A stretch of 64,000 nt of DNA. It comes from Crocodylus rhombifer (Eukaryota > Chordata > Crocodylia > Crocodylidae). The notes beneath the pieces were generated by a model that saw nothing but the letters and a program-made list of their open reading frames with translations, searched no databases and was not told the DNA's origin. This document shows positions 1 through 11,642 of this stretch, in pieces (position 1 is the stretch's first letter; each line of letters starts with the position of its first letter). The position numbers were made by a program, and so were the translations under genes. The DNA lies in the NCBI GenBank assembly GCA_038503035.1, contig JAVSML010021661.1:186001-250000 (forward strand). Reading direction: 5' to 3'.

Positions 1-226
1 ATCTCTACTGTTTTATATGCTACAAGTTTGTTTTCCACACTTATCAGTTGGTATGGATACCTAGAGAGTATTCAAAACCTCTCTAATGCACACATTCTTG
101 TAAAGCTTTGAGGTTTCTTTTTAATAAATAAGACACAAGTTTGGATCATGAACTATTTCAAATGCCCTTTTAAGTTATTTCCATTAACGGTAAGTGAATT
201 CTGGTAACAGCTTCTTTTTATCTTAC

Positions 227-396
227 CTCTGGAGCAGTTTTCCGTTTACTCACTGTACTTGATTCCAGTATCTCCAAGTAGCTAATCATGAACTCTGCAG
301 CCCTCTGCCACTGGTTCTGCAACAGGGCATCTTGAATGTAGTTTAAACAAGCTTCCTTCGTTTTCTGAAATTCTGTTTTCTTTCGACCCACAGTTA
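227..396 (-). CDS. TAF1A: TAF1A coding exon 2
   Basis: Internal exon of TATA-box binding protein associated factor RNA polymerase I subunit A, part of the SL1/TIF-IB complex that brings Pol I to rRNA gene promoters in the nucleolus. Read on the minus strand it has an acceptor (ttttttag) at its right edge and a donor (GAG|gtaaga) at its left edge. It is 170 nt long and encodes a helical stretch including ACLNYIQDALLQNQWQRAAE. This matches the human TAF1A segment ACLSFIQEALLKHQWQQAAE from memory. It joins the upstream coding exon (2336-2435) in phase. The rest of the gene lies beyond the left end of the window. Confidence 0.93.
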
Positions 397-2335
397 CTAA
401 AAAATAGGATTAACAAATAAGAGAGGGTAACAATGTAACTATCACTTTACTACCTTTAGTTCTGTCCAGGGCAAACTCCGCCAAAAGAGATGAAAAAGAT
501 AGAAACTATGCTTCAAAATGCAACTTCAAATATGTCCTAAAACACAGTGGATTTCTGCTCTGAGCCCATCTCCTCTCTTATTTAAGGTCTACATTGCCAG
601 ATACTGTACTATGATCACCTAGAAACCTCAACCAAGAGATTTGGTTGAGAACTCCTTTCAGCTAAGTATAAATGTGTTAAGAAGCAGTGCCCACGCTGAA
701 GATCTGAAAATGCAAGTAGCTGGTACAAACAAATTAAAAACTCTTATTTAAGCAGACTGTAAACTGAAGCAGAGATGGGGAGAATTTGTTCCTATGCTAT
801 GACTAAGCTTGAAGAAGACTTGCAGCTTCCCTACGCAAGGGCTCCAAGAGGCTGGTTAGGCCCCTGCCCAAACTGAATCCTTGTTGCTTGAGCCCATATA
901 GAACCTGTGGCAGTTAAAGTCTGAATGGTGTGCCTCCTGAATGCTACATGCACTAATGTTTTCTGCTGAGGAAGTGCAAAACTGATAGACCCATGTAGAG
1001 TTTGTTCCTCCTCCTACACCGTGAACACTACATATGAAACTATTAAAGGACCACAGCTAAACAGGACAAACTTCCCACATGAATTGCATAACCACAGTGT
1101 ATTGTGGTCTATCGTTGTATTCAAAGGCTGTGTTTTCATCTGCTTTGAAATAACAGACCGGCCTCACGTGCCAGAGCCAATACATCCCCCAGACCAGCTC
1201 CGTGCAGTGTGCACCAACTCCAAGGGTGACTGGTGCCTCCTGATACTAGGGGGGCACCAGCAGCCAACTGCTGACTGGGGGGAGGGGGGGTCCCCAGCAT
1301 GTGCTGGCCCCAGCCCTATCAAGTCCCTAGAACTTGAACCAGCCCCGTGTTCATGTGTGGGGCCAGTCTGGTGCCCAGGGCCAGTCCGAGATGAGCGTTG
1401 AATGCGGTGCACGTCAGACCAGCCCAGTGTTCTGGATCCAGAGCAGCAGAGGTGCCACCATGCACCAGATCCCAAACAGCAGAAGTGCCACATTCAATGC
1501 ATGCCAGACCAGTTCCATGCATGCAGCAATGTCCAGCCAGTGTGTGCCACACACAGAGCTGACCTGGTCAAATCAGCCCCTGCAGGGCCCCGCCCCCACT
1601 TCAATTCCCCAGGACCTGAAAAAGCATTGGGCAGGCAGGGAGCGAGTGCCTGGACTCACCGCCTCTGCTCTGCCCCACTCCTCCACCGCTCTTCTGCCCC
1701 ACTTCATGGGGCCCCCAAAGCGCAGGACCCATGGCAGTCACCCCAATTCCACCCTCCCCCCAATGATGGCCCTGGCTGCACATGGTGCAGGCACCTGCAA
1801 GCAGCATACGAGGCAGAACGAGAGGGCTCCACAGGCCACAGCTTTGCCTGCCCTGCATTACACCTAGTAAGAAACAACAATGCAGACAATAGCATCCAAG
1901 AAAAAACGTCTGGATGTACTGCGTGTCTCAACACTCACAGAAGCCAGCCAGAGGGAAGAGTTACTTTACGGAGAGCATGCATGAGCAAGTGCATGTGTAC
2001 ATGCATATGCAGACCAGGGTTACACTTTGACCCGTGGAGGGGAGCAGGGATCTGCAAAAAAAAACTGGGTTGCCCATCATGATGCCCTAATAAAATTCCT
2101 AGGTTATGATCCCCAGATTATGATTTTCAAATCTTACAGGGGGGCTCTCGCTTGTTATGGGGGGGGCCTCAGCCCCCCCCAAGCTCCCTGGTGCACACAC
2201 CTGCAGGTACACACACATGTAGGTCCATGTGTACATATACCTGCACATGTGTGTGCACGCATGTGCAAAAGCAAGGAGCACCATGAGGCAGGGCGGGTTT
2301 GCACCTCTGAGCCCAACCTGTTCAGTACCACTTAC
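397..2335 (-). other. TAF1A intron 1
   Basis: No coding exon is seen here. About 1150-1860 is GC-rich and has repeated phrases built on 'cagatcccaaacagcag' and 'gtgccac', so it is probably an old interspersed repeat, but I cannot name the family. About 2185-2272 is a CA/TG-rich degenerate microsatellite just inside the intron, 60-150 nt past the exon 1 donor. Confidence 0.6.
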
Positions 2336-2435
2336 CTGGGTGACAGAAGCAGCGCGGGAGCAGGGGCAAGTGGATGCTCGGGGCCAAGCTGACCCCCTCC
2401 TCCCCCAAAGCCGGCTCCTCCACCAAGCCGTCCAT
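2336..2435 (-). CDS. TAF1A: TAF1A coding exon 1 (start codon)
   Basis: Minus-strand first coding exon with 33 codons plus one base, ending in a consensus donor (CAG|gtaagt). The ATG at 2435 is the first methionine after an in-frame TAG upstream and has G at -3 and +4. The N-terminus (MDGLVEEPALGEEGV...) is poorly conserved but acidic, as in human TAF1A. The splice to the exon at 396 gives ...HPVTVGRKKTEF, which aligns with TVAIGGKRRKDF of the human protein, and the phases (1 then 2) agree. The identity of this exon rests on that junction and the ATG context, because the sequence itself is diverged. Intron 1 is about 1.9 kb. Confidence 0.82.
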
Positions 2436-2539
2436 GCCTTCGGCAGCGGGCAGAATGAACCAGTCCCGCACCTCTGCCCGGGCGGAAGTGGTACGCTCCC
2501 ACAGGACGCGACTAGCCTACTAGGAGGGGTGGCCATGTT

Positions 2540-2960
2540 TGTTCCTGGCGAGTGACCTCAGAGTACCTATCACGTGTCTCACGCCCTTAGTTCCTAGCGA
2601 CATCTTTAAATTAATCCGGGCACGGACATCGAGTGGCTTTACCGTTATCAAGAGCAAAGCCAGTTAGTTCTGGAAAAAAAAAAAAAAGAAGCAAAGCTTT
2701 CTTCAACAGTGCCTCGGAGCCGCCTTCAGAATGACCTTCGACCTCGCCAGAGGTGTAGTGCAGCCGTGGAAGAGACGCGTATTACGCATGCGCTGTCTTC
2801 ACAGCCGCCAGCATCTGGTGTGGCAGGGGCGGGTCGTGGAGCCGATCCGGTCATGTGACCGGACCCTGAGCTCGCTGCTTGTTCCCTGCGGGAGCTGAAG
2901 TGACTTTCAGTGCGCAAGCGCGGGTTTCCGGCCATACCATCTTCCCACCCCTGGAACCTG
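2540..2960 (-). promoter_or_regulatory. TAF1A: TAF1A promoter, CpG-rich
   Basis: CpG density rises sharply from about 2335 to 2960 and drops into AT-rich DNA at 3035, so this looks like the CpG promoter of TAF1A. Visible motifs: CACGTG E-box at 2571-2576; NRF1-like ACGCATGCGC at 2784-2793; the near-palindrome CCGGTCATGTGACCGG at 2847-2862, centred on a CATGTG E-box; ETS-type core TTCCGG at about 2926-2931. NRF1 and ETS sites are usual in TATA-less housekeeping promoters. The start site cannot be fixed from sequence. An A-rich run at 2671-2686 interrupts the island. Confidence 0.65.
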
Positions 2961-3034
2961 CTTGTGTGCCCCCAGCTGCAGACATGGGCCGGGTAGTGCC
3001 GCGTCGGTCTGCACTGCCCTGCACAACGAGGAGA

Positions 3035-3400
3035 TAGCAATTATTATTATTATTATTATAGAAGTATTAATATTATAATTATTGTAGCGTAATTATAATT
3101 CATATTATATTAATATAACAATTAATGTTGTATATAATAATATATATCATTACTGTTATTGTTCTAATCATTATTGTGATTGTTCTTGTTCATATCCATA
3201 TTAATTATGTTGATATTATTAATATGATCGATATTAATATTTTATTAGCCATAATAAGGACATAAATCTTATTAGTCAATAATAAGTGACCTTATGCTTA
3301 ATAGTAATATACTTGTGGTCCTAAATATTATAGCAATAGTGATTAGTATTATAGCAATAATAATAATGCTATTAACATCACAGTGATGGTTCCTAAATGC
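3035..3400. repeat. AT-rich low-complexity tract with (ATT)n
   Basis: Starts as a short ATT run (3038-3058) and continues as about 350 bp of almost pure A/T with attaat, taatat and ttattattg phrases. It borders the TAF1A CpG promoter directly. Confidence 0.85.
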
Positions 3401-3546
3401 TGCTAATCAATAGTATAAAGACCAGTGAAATGTCAAGTAGCCAACATAAAACAGCAGCTTGGAGCTGAATGGCTAAGAGCACAGTACAGGGGAAGTAAGT
3501 CCCCTGCTGTGCAAATACATGCATGCTTACAGACTTTGCACCTATG

Positions 3547-3860
3547 TAGGGTTGCCAGCCCTCTAGGATTGCCCTGGAGTCTCCAGGAATTAGATATAAA
3601 TTTCCAGGAGATAAATGGAAGCCCCCCAGGAGATAAATGACAGGGCATTCATTAAAATAAATATTAAATGTTGAATTCGATTTACACAGTAGTCCAGTTT
3701 TTTAAATGTAATAGTAATTTGCATTTGTCTTCCTGACGTGAAGTCTAAGTACTATAAGCTGTAACAGATGCATGGAAGCAGGCGGGCACATCCGTGTTGC
3801 GTTGCCAGCATTTTGGCATTCCAGAAACCTCTTGGAATAGATTCAGAGTTGGCAACCCCC
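3547..3860. mobile_element. hAT-like non-autonomous DNA transposon
   Basis: About 314 bp bounded by imperfect inverted ends (tagggttgccagccctc on the left, and gagttggcaaccccc, its near reverse complement, on the right). Flanking 8-mers are cacctatg (3539-3546) and cacctttg (3861-3868), 7 of 8 identical, which is the target duplication size of hAT elements. No transposase is encoded. Confidence 0.7.
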
Positions 3861-5442
3861 CACCTTTGAAGAGTGCTGCCAGCTGCTTTGGAGGCATGTG
3901 TTGAGTAAATGCATAAGTATTTACAAAATCAGGGCCATAGATGCATGGCAGACATGCGGTTGATCCAAGAAAAGCTGTCAGCTATAACAGTTCTTGCCTC
4001 TTACTTCTCTCATCTGTTTTTACTTCTCTCACTAGCTCTTGTCTTGCCTGCTTTTTCCTGGTCCTCTCTACCTGACTTGCATAGGTCAGAATTACTTTTG
4101 AAAGAAGACAATAAAATTGACTAAGGGTACTTGCAAAATAATGTTTGAATAAGTTTGGGGGCCACAGGTCAGGAGCCCATCAAGAAGCTGAAGGAATGGA
4201 AGATTTTTTTTAAAGCTGTATTGTAGTTTTTGAGTAAAAAAAGCAATTTTTACAAAGGTAGCTTTGAACCTTGAAGAATCCATGTTTTTTGTTTTGTTTC
4301 ATTTTTTAGGAAGTAATAATAGATTGAAAAGGCAGTAACTTGTTCTTTTATTGCAATGCACAGCAGAGGGGACTAGCCAAAGAGCATCAGTGTCTGTGAG
4401 ATACACTTGCTCATGTTTGGAATGGAGCTGCTTGGGAGAGAGGCAAGGAAAGAAGTGGATTGAAATGAGAGGCAGCTTTGGTGGTCTTGTCTAGGACTGA
4501 AATGGTGAGGGTCTGTGTGTGGGAGGAGTTGGGTGGGGTTTGTGCATGAGCAAAGTCCAGGTATGGAAACAATAGATGGTTTCTGGATCTGTGTGGGGAG
4601 CAGAACAGGGATGTTGTACAGTGAGAGGGCTGCTGCGCAAATGTAAATAGTCAAGGAGGAGCAGCAGGGAGATGGTCTGCGGGCACGTGTAAGGAACAGA
4701 ATAGGGACTCGCCTGTTAATCCCTTTGACCTGAGTCATTAGCCAACATTCAGGGTACAGTAAGTGGTTTCATGAGAAACTGAAGTTGCAGGTCTTTGACC
4801 CCTTTTTCCCTGACCATGGGTGGAATCAAACAACAGCAAGTAGTTCATAACATTATAGGAAATTATGGTTGGAAGGGACCTCAGGAGGTCATCTAGTCCA
4901 ACCCCCTGCTCAAAGCAGGACCACCTCAACTCAATCATTCCAGCCAGGGCTTTGTCTAGCCAGACCTGAAAAACCTCCAAGGATGGAGATTCCACAGTCT
5001 CTCTAGGTAATTTGTTCCAGTGTTTCACCACCCGCCCAGTGAGAGAGTTTTTCCTAATATCAAACCTAAACTTCCCTTGCTGCAACTTAAGACCATTGCT
5101 CCTTCTTCTGTCATCCACCAACAGAGAACAGTCTAGCTCCAGCCTCTTTGCAACCACCCCTGAGGTAGTTAAAGGCTGCTATCAATTCCCCCCTCAGTCT
5201 TCTCTTTTGAAGACTAAATAAATCCAGGTCCCTCAACCTCTCCTCAGAAGTCATGTGCTCTAGCCCCCAAACCATTTTCATTGTTATCTGCTGGACTCTC
5301 TCCAACTTGCCTACATGCTTTCTATGGTGGGGGACTGAAAACTGGACACAGTACTTCAGATGTGACCTCACCAGTGCTGAATAGAGGGAAATAATCACTT
5401 CCCTGGATCTGCTGGCAATGCTTCTACTTGTGCAGCCATGTA

Positions 5443-5913
5443 CAGGTTTCCCTTGCTTTATGCTGTACATGCGTTCCTGGAAAAGGGTGCATAACTCAAA
5501 TTTGCATAAAAGGAACCACTTTACAATGTAACAAATAGGGATACTTTCCAAGACCTCAATTGTACTGACCTCCGGACCCATTTCTACCACTTTTACAAGA
5601 CAATTTTTGTACTCACCAACAGCAGATAGTATATACAACCACAGGGTGGTGGTGAATGTTACCATAATAGGGATGGCAACTACAGAAACACGTGCTGGAG
5701 ACAAGGAGCAAGGAGCGCAGATCCACACGGGAGACTGTATTTTGGTGCATGTCACTCCCACAATGCACCGCACAAAGCAGCTGACTGTGGGCTTCCACCA
5801 CATCGATCGAATAAGAGTGAATTTACCTTGCATATATCCTTTTGGTATAAAAAGTATCATCACGTAAGAGCGAATTTCCACATACAGAACCCACATAAAG
5901 TGAGGGAAACTTG
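5443..5913. mobile_element. Tigger/pogo-like MITE nested in CR1
   Basis: 471 bp with 20-bp inverted ends (CAGGTTTCCCTTGCTTTATG against CAAGTTTCCCTCACTTTATG, 17 of 20 identical) and a TA on each side (5441-5442, 5914-5915), as for Tc1/mariner/pogo insertions. It interrupts the CR1, which resumes at about 5916. No transposase is seen. The superfamily is inferred from the TA duplication and end structure only. Confidence 0.75.
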
Positions 5914-6138
5914 TATGCTGTTAGCCTTCTGGGCAACAAGGGCACACTACTGACTCATATACATCTTAGTGACCACTTTAACCCCCAGTCCTTTTCTGCA
6001 AAGCTGCTGCTTAGCCAGTCTGTCCCCAAGCTGTAGTATTGCATGGGATTCTTCTGTCCTAAGTGGAGGACTTTGTATTTGTCCTTATTTTGAACCTCAT
6101 GAGATTTCTTTTGGCTCAATCCTCCAATTTGTCTAGGT

Positions 6139-6325
6139 CAGTGATTCCCAACTTTTTTTTGCTGAGACCCATGGCTGGGAGTGGAGCACAGTGGTGGTGG
6201 CAGCATCCCGGGGCAGGGGTGGTGGAGCTTCCAGCACAAGATACGGCTTGTTCTTTGTGTGCAGCACCGCCAGCATTGCCCCCACAACCCTCATTTGGGT
6301 CATGACCCGAGGTTGGGAACCACTG
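6139..6325. mobile_element. Short hAT-like MITE nested in CR1
   Basis: 187 bp starting cagtgattcccaac and ending gttgggaaccactg, which are inverted ends, with flanking 8-mers gtctaggt and gtttaggt (7 of 8). Same end type as the copies at 31703-32018, 32208-32512 and 59909-60229. Confidence 0.78.
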
Positions 6326-8119
6326 GTTTAGGTCACCCTGAATCCTAGCCCTACCCTCCAATTTATCTACTACACCCCCCAGCTTGGTGTCATCTGCAAA
6401 CTTGCTGAGAGTGCAATCCATCTCACCTTCCAGATTGTTGATGAAGATATCAAACAAACCCAGCACCAGGAGGTTGGGGCACTCCACTTGATACTGGCTG
6501 CCCACTAGATACTAATCCGTTGATTACTACTCGTTGAACCCAACAATCCAGCCAGCTTTCTATCCATCTTATAGTCCATTCATCCAACTCATACTTCCTA
6601 AGCTTGCTTGCAAGAATGCTGTGGGAGACAGTATCAAAAGCCTTGCTAAAGTCAAGGTATATTACATCCACAGCTTTCTCTGCATCCACGGAACCAATTA
6701 TCTTATCACAGAAGGCAATCGGGTTGGTCAGGCATGACTTGCCTTTGGTGAATCTGTGCTGACTGTTCCTAATCACCTTCTTCTTCTCCAAGTGCTTAGA
6801 CATTGATTTTTTGAGGACCTGCTTCATGATTTTTCCAGGGCCAGGGGTGAGGCTGACTAATCTGTAGTTCCCTGGATCCTCCTTCTTCCCTTTCTTAAAG
6901 ATAGGCACTATATTTGCCCTTTTCCAATTGTATGGGATCACCACAAGTTTTCAAAGATAATGGCCAGCGGCTCTGCAATCACATCAGTCAGCTCCCTTCG
7001 CACTGTTGGATGCATTGCATCCAGCCCCATGGACTTGTACATGTCCAGCTTTTCTAAACTGTCCCTAGCCTGTTCTTTCACCACCAAAGGCTGCTCACCT
7101 TCTGTCCAAACTGTGCTGCCTGGTGCAGTAGTCTGGGAGCTGACCTGGCCTGTGAAGACCGAGGTAAAAAGGTGCTGAGTACTTCAGCCTTTTCCTCATT
7201 ATCTGTCCCTAGGTTGCCTCCCCCATTCACTGAGGAGCCTACACTTTCACTGACCTTCCTCTTGTTGCTAACATGCTTGTAGAAACCCTTCTTGTTACCC
7301 TTCATGTCCCTGGCTAGCTGCAACTCCAGTTGTGTTTGGCCTTCCTGATGTCATCCCTGCATGCATGAGCAATATTTTTATACTCCTCCCAAGTTGTTTG
7401 TCCAAGCTTGCACTTCTTGTAAGCTTCCTTTCTGTGTTTAAGCTCAACAAACAGTTATCTGCTAAGCCAGGCTGGCCCCTTGCCACATTTGCTATTCTTC
7501 CTGCACTTCAGGATGGTTTGTTCCTGTGCCTCAGTAAGGTTTCAAACATCTCTTCTGGACTCCTTTCCCCCTCAGACTGGCCTCCTAGGGGATCCTGCTA
7601 ATCAGTTCCCTGAGGGAGTCAAAGTCTGCTTTTCTGAAGTCCAGGATCCATACTCTGCTGCTCTCCTTTCTTCTGTTTGTCAGGATCCTGAATTAGATCA
7701 TCTCATGGTCACTGCTGCCCAGCTTGCCATCCCCAGCTTGCCATCCTCTTCTACATCCCCTACCAGTTCTTCTGGGTTTGTGAACAGTAGGCCAAGAAGA
7801 GCACAGCCCCTAGTTGGTCTCTCCAACACTTGCACCAAGAAGCTTTTTCCAACACTAACTTTCTGGATTGGCTGTGCAGTGCTGTATTGGCCTCCCAGCA
7901 GACGTCAGGGTGATTGAAGTTCTGTACTTACAGTTTCAAGGGCTCTTTCAAATAGAACATAGCCCACTGGGCTTTCCCTGAGGCTTGTTCCAGCTCAGTG
8001 TCCTCAGTACTACATGATTCTTCTCCCCCCTGTTTGTTTTCTGGTCTTCTCTCCCTGACTTGCACAGGAGTATTGCTCCAACCTAAGCAATCCCCTTCTG
8101 CTAACTTCATTGTCAGATC

Positions 8120-8520
8120 ACAATGGAACTCTCTTGGGAAGGGATCCTCAACCCTCAGTCCATGGTGCATTTGCAGCCCCCAGGGCCATGTCACTTAGCT
8201 TGTGAGGATTCTCAAAGGTCTGAAAATTCGGCAATGCGGGAGCAGTAGCACCAGTCCCCTGCTGCCAAATTTCCAGAGCCATGAGGAGACCCTGGCATGC
8301 AGGACAGCATGGGGCCTGACCCTGGCATGTGGTGGCAATGTGAGATCCTATCTGGGTGCATAGGGCTGAGTGGAGGCAATGTGGTATCCAATCCTGGCAT
8401 GTGGGGCTTGATCTAGCTTGTCAACTGACTCTGTGCCACTTGTCTCGCCTGCCAATGAGGAAGTGAGTTGCAGGGCCCCTGAGCTGGGGGCCAGCTGGCA
8501 TTAATCCGCCTATGCTCTGA
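8120..8520. repeat. Probable unclassified interspersed repeat
   Basis: Phrases such as 'cctggcatgtggggcttgatc' and 'gagatcctatctggg' recur inside this stretch and resemble wording at 24.36-24.60 kb ('attgggcccacacactc', 'ttggatcctgtacctc'). I see no clean ends. No coding potential. Confidence 0.35.
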
Positions 8521-8554
8521 ACAAGAAATTTGTCTTCTACATTTTATATGGACA

Positions 8555-9020
8555 GTTTTTAAATAGTGCAGTGCAGAGCAACAAATATGATCAGGGGCCT
8601 AGGAGGCAAGACTCATGAGGAAAGGCTGAAAGAACCACGGTTATTTAGTTTGGAGAAGACAAGACTGAGGGGGATTTAATAACAGTCTTCAAATATCTGA
8701 AGGCTGATTAGAGATAGTATGGAGAGGGATGCTTTTTTGTGGCTGAGGGCACAGGACTAGGAGCTATGGCCTCAATATTCAGCAGCAGAAATTTAACTTG
8801 GAGATTAGGAGGAACTTTCTGACTGAGGGTGGTCAAGCATTGGAACAGGTTACCTAGATAAACTGGAATCTCTGTCCTTGATAGTTTTCAAGAGTGGGTT
8901 AGACAGACACTTGGTTGGGATGGTTTAGTCAAGGACAGTCCTGTCCTGAGCAGAGGGCTAGACTAGACTAGATACCTTGTGAGGTCCCTTATAGCCCTAC
9001 TTTCCTATAATCCTATATAC
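8555..9020 (+). mobile_element. CR1 LINE 3' fragment, plus strand
   Basis: Sense-strand CR1 tail: the 'ggctgaaagaaccacggttatttagtttggagaag' type block, then 'ttggaacaggttacctaga', ending in the standard CR1 terminus 'ccttgtgaggtcccttatagccctac...cctataatcctat'. Heavily 5' truncated, with no intact reading frame. Confidence 0.85.
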
Positions 9021-10640
9021 ACAGAGCAATAATAAAAAACACCATTCTCTTCCCCCCTCAATATTCGGTGTCTTGAGGGCAATATATGCTAACTGAAAAT
9101 CAAAAGTATACAAACTAATGGTAGAGCTTGTTTCACTAAACCACTTTCAGTAGGCTTGGACTTGATCCACACTTGTGCATAGTGTTTCATAAAAAGGAAA
9201 TCTTTTATTTTTCCTAAAGACGAGCTGACAACTTCTATAATTTATTCATATTCTCAAATAAAGTAACAGACTGGTGGGTATGTGGTCCAATGTGGAGCAC
9301 TGCTAAGGACAAAAAGAAACAGAGGTATTAGTATACAGTCTCCAGTCTTTCAAAGATTTATTCATGTGCCTAAATTCAGTATATGATAAGGTCTTCTGAC
9401 TTTGTGGGAATACTCATGTAAAATTAAGCACAACTGTTTGCAGCAGTGGAGTGATAGTTACTTTTTTGCATAGGCAACAGCTTTTATTGTTGCTGGGAGT
9501 TGGGGTGCTAAGATGATGAGCATGTGGCGTGTTTTATGCACTGCAGGTAACAGCCCTCTTCCTTGGGGGGGTGGGGCAGGGCCCTCTGGCCCCCATGTAC
9601 TCCGCACCTCTGCTTCTTTGAAAGAAGTTTGCTCAAGACAATTCAAGTCTCTGTTCAATTACCTGAAACATTTCTGTACTTTGCTACAAGTAATTACTGG
9701 ATCTTGAACAAAATTTCTCTTGGGGGGAAAAAAATTGATGCAGCAGTATCCTCAGATACTTTGAACAGTAGGGAACAGTGGATGCTTGGAGTGGTAAATC
9801 CCTGTCTGTAAACGAATCATAAGTAATTAGCCATGAGGCTTTGAGAGAGAGCAATTCCCATACATTGAAAAAAGGGATCTTGTTTCTTTTCAGTGGCAAA
9901 AGCTTGTCACAGTGCTGCTTTTCCTTTCCCTCCTAATTTCTATCTACGGAGCTTGCCACGGTTACCTGTTAGTGGTTTTCTGTTCTGTTCAGAAACCAGT
10001 ACCTAGCAGTATTATAAGCAGCTGTGTCTTCAAAAATGATTGAACCTAAACAGCAAATGAAAATTATACGACTACAAGAAATGCAAGGAATTCTACTATC
10101 AAACTAAAGTTAACTTTACTTAATTCTTACAACATTATCAAACTTGTGCATTCCAGATTCTTTACAGGTTATAAATATTGAAATGTATGTGATATTCAGC
10201 TTCTATTTTTACTTTAATAGTTACTGCTTGCTGTCTATAAAATCTGTTTTTATGGCTCACCCTCATTCTTTTCAGTCTTTAGACACTTTTAGATAAGTCT
10301 TGGAGAACTCTATTTGATCACAAAAATTAAGATAGGCAGTTTAACTCCCACTTGGATATAGGAATTGTATGTGGCTAAATTAATTTGTAAATTCCACACT
10401 ACTTAGAACATCATAGGGATTTTCACCTTGAAGCACTTTACAATGGTAAGTAAATGTGAAGATCCTGTTTACAGATGCGATATATGAAACATGGAGAGGT
10501 TAAGGAAGTGATTTCCAGTGGTGCTGACACTACCCAGCACCATTAGCAGCATGTTTTGTACAAGTATGTAATACCACTACACTAGGAGCATATTAGATCT
10601 GAGAAGATAGTACTGGCTGTTGAATCATCATTAACATTCC
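9021..10640. other. Intergenic, partly ancient repeat
   Basis: No gene is seen. About 10425-10565 reads like an eroded MIR/CORE-SINE-type segment ('gaagcactttacaatggtaag', 'tttacagatgcgatat', 'gagaggttaaggaagtgat'). Confidence 0.45.
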
Positions 10641-10647
10641 TGTACCA

Positions 10648-10938
10648 CAGTGGTGGCTAAGCTTTTTGGCAAGTATGCCACAAATTAAGCCCTGTGTCCT
10701 CCTTGAGCACCTTTCCGATCCCTTTCCCCTGCCCAATCCACCATTCTGATCTCTGCTTCCTGCCCTGTTCTCCCTGCCTGATCTATTGCTGTTTTCAGCT
10801 CCTTGCTGTGTGCTCTCTGTCTGATCTATTGCTCCACTTCCTGTTCCCTGTCCTATCTGCCACTGTGCTGCTTGCCCCTTCCTGGTTTGCTGCATGCCAC
10901 ACACAAAGACTGTCCATGCCACAGGTCAGCCATCCCTG
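10648..10938. mobile_element. hAT-like non-autonomous element
   Basis: 291 bp with inverted ends (cagtggtggctaagcttt against cagggatggctgacctgt) and flanking 8-mers ctgtacca / ctttagca (6 of 8). A related element with similar internal wording (lists of 'gatctgctgctctctgcc' type) sits in opposite orientation at 46524-46728. Confidence 0.6.
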
Positions 10939-11642
10939 CTTTAGCATATAAGTATCCCTTGAATATCTCCCAATCAAGTGCAGACTGGTTAGGTTATGAG
11001 AAATGACTGGTTGCTCAAAAAGGAAAGTCCAGTTGCAAGTTATCAGATAATTCTCTTCTACAATTATTTTAAGTATATTTTTATTTGAAAGTATCTTACA
11101 ACCTTGCTGTTGTTTTACTTTATGGTAAAACCTTTAAACTGATCCAGGCAAGTAGAAAAAAAACCCAAGGAGTCTATATTTTTCATAAGCTGTATAATGT
11201 TGCTGCATTGTTTGGGCTCTCAAACTGCATACCTAGGGAGTGTAGAAATGGGTATATAAAGCAGCAATCAGGAACCATGAGCATATGATAAGACCATGAG
11301 CAATGTGTCTAATGTGATTAGTACTAGTGATAATTGCTAGTAGTTTGAGATAAGAGCTGGCAATAAATGGAAGAACATGATGGAGTGCTCCTTATGTGTT
11401 TCTGAAGTCAATTTCAAGCACTTTCTTATTATAATCTGCTTTCTGCTTCCGATGATGATCACAAAGTGCTTTTACAAATGGTAATTAATTTAAAAGGAGT
11501 CTTCAAATCACAATTACCCTGGCTTTACTCTTCTACATGTACAAAGAAGAAAAACTCCTTCACCTTCATTATCAGAGGTTCCACTAGCACCCCTTTAGTC
11601 CATTGCAAATTTCTTCCTCCCTGAATTTATTCTTATTGCAGC

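Larger units (their letters stand above)
4847..7920 (-). mobile_element. CR1 LINE, minus strand, with two nested insertions
   Basis: The 3' end lies at about 4847 (antisense of the standard CR1 tail, '...ggttggaagggacctcaggaggtcatctagtccaa') and the element runs right into the endonuclease part of ORF2. Minus-strand pieces show reverse transcriptase motifs, including a catalytic FADD box (LSKFADDTKLGG, about 6400) and the [19 protein letters not shown] block (about 6650-6700). Frames are broken, so it is a dead copy. It is split by a TIR element at 5443-5913 and a hAT-like element at 6139-6325. The right edge is uncertain. Confidence 0.85.

Noticed and set aside
1334..2082. Overlapping plus-strand open frames of 177 and 226 codons in TAF1A intron 1
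   Set aside because: They lie in repetitive GC-rich DNA inside an intron, with no known domain.
2726..3040. Minus-strand open frame of 104 codons in the TAF1A promoter
   Set aside because: CpG-rich promoter DNA with no domain. TAF1A coding starts at 2435.
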